This document shows, piece after piece, positions 17,992 through 23,495 of a stretch of DNA of 31,882 nt. This stretch comes from Chloroflexota bacterium (GTDB taxonomy: Bacteria > Chloroflexota > Anaerolineae > Caldilineales > Caldilineaceae), in the NCBI GenBank assembly GCA_003577005.1, contig QEUW01000039.1:1-31882 (forward strand), written 5' to 3'. Position numbers and translations under genes: made by a program. The notes under the pieces were generated by a model. That model was not told the DNA's origin and did no database searches. It worked only from the letters and a program-made list of their open reading frames with translations. Position 1 is the stretch's first letter. Every line of letters begins with the position of its first letter.

Positions 17992-18014
17992 GGCAAGCTG
18001 CCAGCTTGCCCTAC
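17988..18014. terminator. Perfect 27-nt palindrome spanning two convergent stop codons
   Basis: GTAGGGCAAGCTG (17988-18000), one C, CAGCTTGCCCTAC (18002-18014): a perfect 13-bp inverted repeat. The MFS stop (TAG 17989-17991) and the stop of the convergent caspase gene (TAG on the minus strand, 18013-18011) occupy mirror positions in the two arms. It could fold in either transcript and act as a bidirectional terminator or RNA 3' stabiliser. There is no flanking T-run, and the 1-nt centre would force a few central bases to open as loop. Confidence 0.6.
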
Positions 18015-19048
18015 CCGGCACCGCCGCGATTTACCTGGCTGTGGTCGCCCGTCACGATGATACTGCCGCTCAGACTACCGCCAACCGACACGCCACGCGG
18101 CCCGGTTGCAACAGCCCCTGTGCCCTGCGCCAGCACTGTGCTACCGGTGTTGATCGACTGTTGGATGGTGGGCAGCGGCGCCAGCGGATCAGGCGCAGAT
18201 TCACCTTTGCCCATGCCCCTTCCGCCCAGCACCAGCGCGATGGGGAAGTTGCCGCTCAGTTCAAAGGCAGGCGTCTGTATACAGCCCAGAGCCTGGGCGC
18301 TGGCCGGCACACGGCGATAGACATAACTCAGTAGATCGGAAACCAACACTTCACCCGCACCCCCGTCAGGTTGGGCATGGCCGGTGAGCGCCTCGACCAG
18401 GTGATAGGTAAAGAGACTCATCTGGCCGTCGGACCGCAGATACGAGAGCTGGTCCTCTTGGGCGGAGCAGAGGATAGCGCGGCCACTCCCTGCGCCAAGT
18501 TGCTGGATTGCGGAACCGGCCATTGTGGCGGCAAAGAGCGAACCGGCGGGTGGCGCGGCCGGATAAAGCTCCGCATTGCTCAACGCTTTTATGCCAATGC
18601 CGCCTGCGTGGCAACAGTCGAGGAGGACCAACAACCGTCTGGGGTTGAGCGCACCGATCTCCCGAGCGAAATCGGTGGCGGGGAGCAGGCTGAGCGGAAG
18701 GTGGCTCTCTTGCGTGTCATAGGGCGCCAGATAGTAGCGCGGCGGCTCTGTTTCCATATCCCGATAGCCGTGACCTGAGTAATAGATCACAGCCGTGGCG
18801 TTGCTGTCACTTGCTAACTGTTTGCGCAGCCACGCTAGCCCATCCAGAATGCCGGCCCAGGTTGCATCTTTTCCCTGGATCACCTTGATTTGATCGGGCG
18901 GATAGGCGCAGCGGTCGGGATGGGCCAAGACCGGAGCCAGGGCGGCCAGGTCCTTGCCCACATCTGGCAGACGCAGACCCGGTGTCAGATTATCATCCAC
19001 GCCGATGAGCAGGGCATAGCCATGTTCAAACAGGCCAGAACGAGCCAT
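18011..19048 (-). CDS. Caspase-like (C14/metacaspase) peptidase with glycine-rich tail
   Basis: 345-residue cytoplasmic cysteine peptidase of the caspase/metacaspase clan. ATG 19048 is chosen because AGGAG precedes it and the p20 fold begins at once (FEHGYALLIGVDDN). The catalytic dyad is His93 in VIYYSGHGYRD and Cys146 in LLVLLDCCHAGG. The p20/p10-like region ends near residue 285 (FELSGNFPIALVLGG). A linker leads to a tail of short Gly/Val/Ile repeats (GTGAVATGPRGVSVGG, SLSGSIIVTGDHS) ending in NRGGAG. Similar tails occur on bacterial caspase, TIR, NACHT and related conflict proteins and probably form a short beta-solenoid; that link is from memory and inferred. It is the last gene of an operon, 35 bp after the serine hydrolase gene. 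Confidence 0.9.
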   Translation of the reverse strand: MARSGLFEHGYALLIGVDDNLTPGLRLPDVGKDLAALAPVLAHPDRCAYPPDQIKVIQGKDATWAGILDGLAWLRKQLASDSNATAVIYYSGHGYRDMETEPPRYYLAPYDTQESHLPLSLLPATDFAREIGALNPRRLLVLLDCCHAGGIGIKALSNAELYPAAPPAGSLFAATMAGSAIQQLGAGSGRAILCSAQEDQLSYLRSDGQMSLFTYHLVEALTGHAQPDGGAGEVLVSDLLSYVYRRVPASAQALGCIQTPAFELSGNFPIALVLGGRGMGKGESAPDPLAPLPTIQQSINTGSTVLAQGTGAVATGPRGVSVGGSLSGSIIVTGDHSQVNRGGAG

Positions 19049-19083
19049 GAGTGGATGCTCCTGTGCCTTGCACCGCTGGTATC

Positions 19084-20694
19084 TCACGGTGTGAAGAAAC
19101 GATAGTATTCACATCCTGAACGGGTGGCGCAGAGCGCCTGTCCATCAACGAATTGCGAAAAACGAATTCGCTCTGGTGTTACTGCGTCACCGATACAAAA
19201 CTCGTGTTCTCTGCTGGGGAATAGCAGCTCTTCATCTCCGTCTGGTTCGACTACAAGTAACTTGCCCTGCCGCAAAATCACCCGAAAATTCGTCTGCCAG
19301 GGATTGTGGGATCGATAGTGCCCCGGATAGAGGCGCCAGGCGGCAGGCACGTCAAACGTGCGCTGTCCCGTATAAGAATCTTTGATGTACCATTCTGCCC
19401 CGTAGGTTGCTTCACGGACTTCACCAGGCTCGCTGGTGATGCTGTTATCTCGTCCAAAGTGTAACAAAAAGCGGTCAAAGTCTGGATGATCGACAAAGAA
19501 GCGATCATCTCCTCGACGTTCTAACGCAATGACCTGGTTCTGGTGGTGCAACAGAAGCTGTTCTTCCCTGGCTGTCAGCATGAGAGTCTTGTCACTACTC
19601 CGATAAACGCCGGCATAGTCCGTGGCGTTCCTGATCCGGTAGGGGTCTGGGGTGGAGAGGTCAACTGAGGCGAGCGTCAATCCCAAATAGATCGTGCGCC
19701 AGAGGCTCATCAACTGCCAAAACAACCCACTGGAATGGCGCTGGTTGCTCAAAAGCGCAAGACCGACGCCGTTCTCTATGTCGAGGATGAGTTCGGCCAC
19801 ATAACCAGGCATCCCCCCGCCGTGTCCAATAAAGGTGAAGTTGTCATGGGCGTGCAGCATCATGCCGTAGCCGTAATCGCACCAACCGGCAGCACTGTGC
19901 GGACGGACCATTGCCTCATAGCTCTCCTGCGCGAGGACCCGGCTCTTCATGCCCTGGCCCCGATTGAGGAAGATCTGGCCAAACTTCGCCAGATCTTCCG
20001 CAGTGGCAGCGATCGAGCAATCTCCCGAACTGGCTTCTATCCAGGTGGCGGGGACGAGTGGGTGGCTGACATGGTAGGGCCGGTCATCGTACAAGAAACG
20101 GTATCCTGTTGCCAATCGGGGACGAACAGCATGGCTAAGGGCCGCTACGCTGGCTGTCATGCCCAGCGGCGCAAAGATATTTTGTCGAATTACCTCCGCG
20201 AAGGGCTGTTGGGTGACTGCTTCCAAAATCAGGGTCAGAATTTGATACCCTGCGTCTGAATAAGCAAAGCGGCTGCCTGGCGACCACCCCAACTCCGTCT
20301 CCCGCAATGCCCAGACAGCGCTGCGGATATCAGGCGTCTTGTCGATGACCCCAACCAGCCCGGCCGTGTGGGTCAACAGATGATGGATCGTAATCGGTTC
20401 ATATTTTTGGACCGCAAACCACGGCAAGTAATCGAGCACCGAGCCATCGAGGCGGATGAGTCCTTTTTCGACGGCTTGCAGGACAGCCACAGCCGTAAAA
20501 GACTTGGTAATGGATCCGATCTCGAAGAGCGTTTCAGGCGCAACCGGCGTCTGCGCTTCCAGATCGGCATAGCCATAGGTTGCAATACGATGGATGCGTT
20601 TGCGGTCGAAAAAGCCGATTGCTAACCCAGGGATGCGCGCCGCTTCCATCCACGCCCGGACAAACGAATCAAGTTGGTTGTTGTACGCTATCAT
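19084..20694 (-). CDS. Serine hydrolase, class C beta-lactamase/PBP4* family
   Basis: 536 residues, no signal peptide, so probably cytoplasmic. Catalytic motifs of the AmpC/D-Ala-D-Ala peptidase/esterase family are visible: SITK (Ser61, Lys64 in FEIGSITKSFTAV), YSD (Tyr145, with Asp in place of the usual Asn) and HGG within IGHGGGMPGY (about residue 300). A C-terminal extension of about 180 residues ('YAGVYRSSDKTLMLTAREEQ') has the lipocalin-like character often appended to these enzymes. Substrate is unknown: possible peptidase, amidase or esterase. The ATG at 20694-20692 overlaps the upstream AraC-GNAT stop in the ATGA arrangement, so translation is probably coupled. Confidence 0.9.
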   Translation of the reverse strand: MIAYNNQLDSFVRAWMEAARIPGLAIGFFDRKRIHRIATYGYADLEAQTPVAPETLFEIGSITKSFTAVAVLQAVEKGLIRLDGSVLDYLPWFAVQKYEPITIHHLLTHTAGLVGVIDKTPDIRSAVWALRETELGWSPGSRFAYSDAGYQILTLILEAVTQQPFAEVIRQNIFAPLGMTASVAALSHAVRPRLATGYRFLYDDRPYHVSHPLVPATWIEASSGDCSIAATAEDLAKFGQIFLNRGQGMKSRVLAQESYEAMVRPHSAAGWCDYGYGMMLHAHDNFTFIGHGGGMPGYVAELILDIENGVGLALLSNQRHSSGLFWQLMSLWRTIYLGLTLASVDLSTPDPYRIRNATDYAGVYRSSDKTLMLTAREEQLLLHHQNQVIALERRGDDRFFVDHPDFDRFLLHFGRDNSITSEPGEVREATYGAEWYIKDSYTGQRTFDVPAAWRLYPGHYRSHNPWQTNFRVILRQGKLLVVEPDGDEELLFPSREHEFCIGDAVTPERIRFSQFVDGQALCATRSGCEYYRFFTP

Positions 20695-21701
20695 AGTTTT
20701 CGCACCAAGGTTCGCCGCAACGTTTGGTAGCCCTGTTGGGTATAAAAGCCAAGCGGGCCTTGCTCAAATTCCCAGCTTTCCAGCCGCAATTCGCTGGCGC
20801 CCTGTTCTTTGGACCACGCTTCGGCAGCGGCCAGCAGGCGTCGCCCAATGCCACGACCGCGCAGACCCGGCTCTACAACCAGACTTTGTAGATAGCCATA
20901 ACAGTAACCCACCCTGGCTGGGTCCTTTTCATCCTCGTGCAGATAGACCTCGGCCAGCCCCACTACCCGGCCAGAGCTTTCCGCCACCCAGATGGCGACC
21001 GCTGCGGCATCGATCAGCTTTTCGAGCGTGAGCGAAAGCCAGGCGGCATCATAACATTCAAATGCACCCAGGCCTTGCAACCGTTCAGGAACGCCACAGA
21101 CGGTAAACTCGTGTAGCTCATAGTACAACCGGCAGAGGTCGGGTATATCTTGCCGCCCGGCAAGACGAACGTTGATCCTGTCCATAGGAACCACCGCAAC
21201 GCAATGTGTGAACTGAGCCGTGCGCTCATTCGGAGCCCAAGGCATGATGAGCGCTGCAATTATGTCTTGTTCTGGGACAAAGAATTGTCCACTCGTGGCG
21301 ATCCCGCGACCGGGATAGAGCAGTCGGCTCGCTATGCCAAGTGTAACCTTGCCAAAAAGCCGGCGCAGCCGCCCCTGCAAACGGTAGAAGCCGGGACTGA
21401 CGCCAAACTCGCGCTTGAAGGAGCGTGTAAAGGCTTCCTGGGACTGGAACTGATAATCCAGAGCAATATCCAGGATGCGTTTTGAAGATGTGACAAGCTC
21501 GCGCGCTGCCTCCGTCAAACGCCGCTTCCGCAGATAGGCCACCGGTGTAATGCCCGTTACGTTTAGAAAGGTGCGGCTAAAGTGCGTGCGCGAATAACCG
21601 GCCAACGCTGCCGCCCCTTCAACGGAGGCTGGCTGGGTCAAATTGCTTTCCATGTAGGCGACTGCCAGGTTGAGCAGTTTGATCGATTCCGGCGCGATCA
21701 T
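20691..21701 (-). CDS. AraC-type HTH fused to a GNAT acetyltransferase
   Basis: 336 residues. Residues about 1-110 form an AraC/XylS DNA-binding domain with two helix-turn-helix units ('SVEGAAALAGYSRTHFSRTF' and 'ILDIALDYQFQSQEAFTRSF', then 'KREFGVSPGFYR'). A linker of about 60 residues follows. Residues about 175-335 form a GNAT N-acetyltransferase: INVRLAGRQDIPDLCRLYYE, acetyl-CoA loop VEPGLRGRGIGRRLL, and the terminal beta-bulge 'LGFYTQQGYQTLRRTL'. Fusion of a DNA-binding module to an acetyltransferase suggests a regulator that modifies a partner or inactivates a small ligand; the target is unknown. No clear ribosome site precedes ATG 21701. It heads the operon with the serine hydrolase (4-bp overlap) and caspase genes. 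Confidence 0.88.
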   Translation of the reverse strand: MIAPESIKLLNLAVAYMESNLTQPASVEGAAALAGYSRTHFSRTFLNVTGITPVAYLRKRRLTEAARELVTSSKRILDIALDYQFQSQEAFTRSFKREFGVSPGFYRLQGRLRRLFGKVTLGIASRLLYPGRGIATSGQFFVPEQDIIAALIMPWAPNERTAQFTHCVAVVPMDRINVRLAGRQDIPDLCRLYYELHEFTVCGVPERLQGLGAFECYDAAWLSLTLEKLIDAAAVAIWVAESSGRVVGLAEVYLHEDEKDPARVGYCYGYLQSLVVEPGLRGRGIGRRLLAAAEAWSKEQGASELRLESWEFEQGPLGFYTQQGYQTLRRTLVRKL

Positions 21702-22065
21702 GGCCGTTATGATAGCAGAAACATGGATGTCTTGTCTTGATAGAATGTGCTATGTTCGTAGTGACGGACAATTTGGCGCCACAACTATCGGCGTGGGAAT
21801 TACCCTATCCTGCAAGCACCCTTGCGTCCCGCCCTGGCTGCACAATCTATCAGGCAGAGCCGAAATCCATAGCAAAATTGAACCATTTGTCAGATTACAC
21901 CGCTATCTTTGCAGCCGGTGGCCGGCTATAATGAGGCCAGAACAAGGCAATGCAACCACCGCAGCGAAACACCAGACCTTGGCAAGTCACTTGTAGAGTT
22001 GTCAAAGGACAGTCAACAATCAGTCTATCGCTTCAACTATCAACTTCAACAAAGGAGAACCAACC
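21702..22065 (+). promoter_or_regulatory. Non-coding gap with perfect -10 and leader of the peptide gene
   Basis: This 364-bp gap separates the divergent AraC-GNAT gene from the small peptide gene. It holds a perfect TATAAT at 21927-21932, but the hexamer 17 bp upstream (TATCTT) is a poor -35, which suggests activator-dependent initiation. From there the transcript would carry a leader of about 125 nt ending in a strong ribosome site, AAAGGAG (22051-22057), 8 bp before ATG 22066. The final 45 nt of leader are CAA/TCAAC-rich and G-poor, so unstructured. An open frame at 21752-21931 has no ribosome site and is not called. Confidence 0.5.
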
Positions 22066-22218
22066 ATGTCGAACAATCAAGATTTCGCCATCGAGCAACT
22101 CGAGACCCGTCTGGAAATGTTCTGTATCTATGTTCCCTACGTCGCTACCTGCTACAAGACGGTGTGGTTCGTAAAGATCCCGTATCCGTGCGTGAAGTAC
22201 TACCGCATTTGCTTCTAA
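22066..22218 (+). CDS. 50-residue Cys- and aromatic-rich peptide, possible RiPP precursor
   Basis: A 50-codon gene preceded by AAAGGAG at ideal spacing and followed 51 bp later by a strong intrinsic terminator, so it is very likely expressed as its own unit. The first 18 residues (MSNNQDFAIEQLETRLEM) are acidic and helix-prone with Ile9/Leu12/Leu16 on one face, resembling a leader. The remainder switches sharply to Cys, Tyr, Trp, Phe, Val and Pro: cysteines at 20, 29, 42 and 49, aromatics at 22, 25, 30, 34, 35, 40, 45, 46 and 50, and prolines at 24, 39 and 41. That two-part build is what a precursor of a ribosomally made, modified peptide looks like. I recognise no maturation enzyme next to it except, speculatively, the aldo/keto reductase downstream. 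A small disulfide-bonded or membrane-active peptide is the alternative. Confidence 0.7.
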   Translation: MSNNQDFAIEQLETRLEMFCIYVPYVATCYKTVWFVKIPYPCVKYYRICF

Positions 22219-22269
22219 AGCAAACCCTTCATACCGCAGTCTACAAGTGAACATCCAAGGTCGCCCATG

Positions 22270-22296
22270 AAAGAACCCGCTCACAGCGGGTTCTTT
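22270..22296 (+). terminator. Strong intrinsic terminator of the peptide gene
   Basis: AAAGAACCCGCT (22270-22281), loop CAC, AGCGGGTTCTTT (22285-22296): a perfect 12-bp stem with a 3-nt loop, ending in TTCTTTCTAT. The A-rich opposite side makes it usable from both strands. Confidence 0.9.
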
Positions 22297-22305
22297 CTAT
22301 GCTTG

Positions 22306-22314
22306 TGGTATACT
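22306..22314 (+). promoter_or_regulatory. Extended -10 element before the aldo/keto reductase
   Basis: TGG followed by TATACT (22309-22314) forms an extended -10 about 80 bp before ATG 22394. No -35 match exists because the terminator hairpin occupies that place. A modest promoter call. Confidence 0.4.
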
Positions 22315-22393
22315 TTTGCGATAACGGCGCTTGCCACATGATTTCAGGCCCCGAAACTTTTTCTCAACGCTCAGCAAAGCAAAGGAAGGAGCC

Positions 22394-23371
22394 ATGCACC
22401 ATCGTATATTAGGTCGTACCGGCGTCAAAGTCTCTCGGCTATGCTTTGGCACGATGTCCTTTGGCGGTGATGCCGATGAGGCAACGTCGGCGGCCCTGTT
22501 CAAACGCTGTCTGGACGCCGGTATCAACTTTTTCGATTGCGCCAACAGTTATGGTCGTGGCCGCGCTGAGGAGATCCTCGGTCGCTGTATGGCCGGTCTG
22601 CGCGATGAGTTGGTGATCACCACCAAAGTCTGTTCGGCGATGGGGCCAGGGGTGAACGACCGGGGTCTCTCGCGGCGCCACATCATGATGCAGGTGGACG
22701 CCAGCCTGAAGCGTTTGCAGACGGACCGGGTTGACCTCCTTTTCGTCCACCATTACGATTTCGATACGCCGATGGAAGAGACTCTGCACGCGCTGGACGA
22801 TCTGGTGGATCAAGGCAAGATTCTCTACCCCGGCGTGAGCAACTGGGCGGCCTGGCAGATCAGCAAAGCACTCACGCTGGCCGATCTGCGGGGGATGGCG
22901 CGCTTTCAATGCATCCAACCCATGTATAACCTGACCAAACGCCAGGCTGAAGTAGAGATCCTGCCGTTGGCCCAGGCCGAACAGGTGGGTGTCATCCCCT
23001 ACAGTCCGTTAGGTGGGGGGCTGCTCACTGGCAAATATACAGAGGGCGCCAGGCCAGCACAGGGGCGGCTGGTACAAAACAAGATGTACGAAAAGCGCTA
23101 TGGTGATCAGATGTACTTTGAGATCGCTAAACGTTTTGCCGCTTATGCGCAGGAGAGAGGCCACCATCCCGCCACACTGGCCGTCGCCTGGGTGATGGGC
23201 CACCCGGCGGTGACTGCCCCGATCATCGGCGCCCGCAACCTGGAGCAACTGGAGCCTTCGCTGGCCGCACTGGCGGTGGAGATGACACCAGAATGGCGCA
23301 GAGAAATCTCAGCCCTCTCCTACGAACCGCCGCCGGCCACTGACCGCAGCGAAGAAAAGAACGCAAGATGA
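22394..23371 (+). CDS. Aldo/keto reductase
   Basis: 325-residue NADPH-dependent oxidoreductase of the AKR superfamily, TIM barrel, cytoplasmic. ATG 22394 is preceded by AAGGAAGGAG; the open frame begins earlier at 22331 without a ribosome site. The catalytic tetrad is visible: Asp and Tyr in INFFDCANSYGRGRAEEILG, Lys in LVITTKV, His in LLFVHHYDFDTPMEET. Cofactor-binding segments GVSNWAAWQ, 'YSPLGGGLLTGKY' and APIIGARNLEQLEPSL are normal. The closest character is the YghZ/PdxI/Kv-beta-like AKR group that acts on aldehydes; the natural substrate is unknown. It follows the small peptide gene but has its own promoter candidate and is separated from it by a terminator. Confidence 0.93.
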   Translation: MHHRILGRTGVKVSRLCFGTMSFGGDADEATSAALFKRCLDAGINFFDCANSYGRGRAEEILGRCMAGLRDELVITTKVCSAMGPGVNDRGLSRRHIMMQVDASLKRLQTDRVDLLFVHHYDFDTPMEETLHALDDLVDQGKILYPGVSNWAAWQISKALTLADLRGMARFQCIQPMYNLTKRQAEVEILPLAQAEQVGVIPYSPLGGGLLTGKYTEGARPAQGRLVQNKMYEKRYGDQMYFEIAKRFAAYAQERGHHPATLAVAWVMGHPAVTAPIIGARNLEQLEPSLAALAVEMTPEWRREISALSYEPPPATDRSEEKNAR

Positions 23372-23432
23372 GATAGAACGGTCACTCCGCCCCACGCGAC
23401 GGCTCAGCGCTAACCTTCCGTTTTGCGCAACT

Positions 23433-23472
23433 GTGAGCGGGTTTCTGTAGAAAAATGGAAGAAACCGCTCAC
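23433..23472. terminator. Hairpin between the aldo/keto reductase and LuxR genes
   Basis: GTGAGCGGGTTTCT (23433-23446) pairs with AGAAACCGCTCAC (23460-23472) with one bulged G; the loop is 13 nt. An outer pair, AGAACGG (23375-23381) with CCGTTCT (23478-23484), can enclose the whole gap. It lacks a T-run. It begins 62 bp after the reductase stop and ends about 25 bp before the regulator start, so it could act as a weak terminator or leader structure. Confidence 0.5.
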
Positions 23473-23495
23473 ACTGGCCGTTCTGATTTCAGGAA

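Noticed and set aside
21752..21931. 60-codon plus-strand frame beginning MFVVTDNLAPQLSAWELPYP
   Set aside because: No ribosome site or promoter, no recognisable domain, and its end overlaps the -10 box of the peptide gene. Kept only as a remote possibility.
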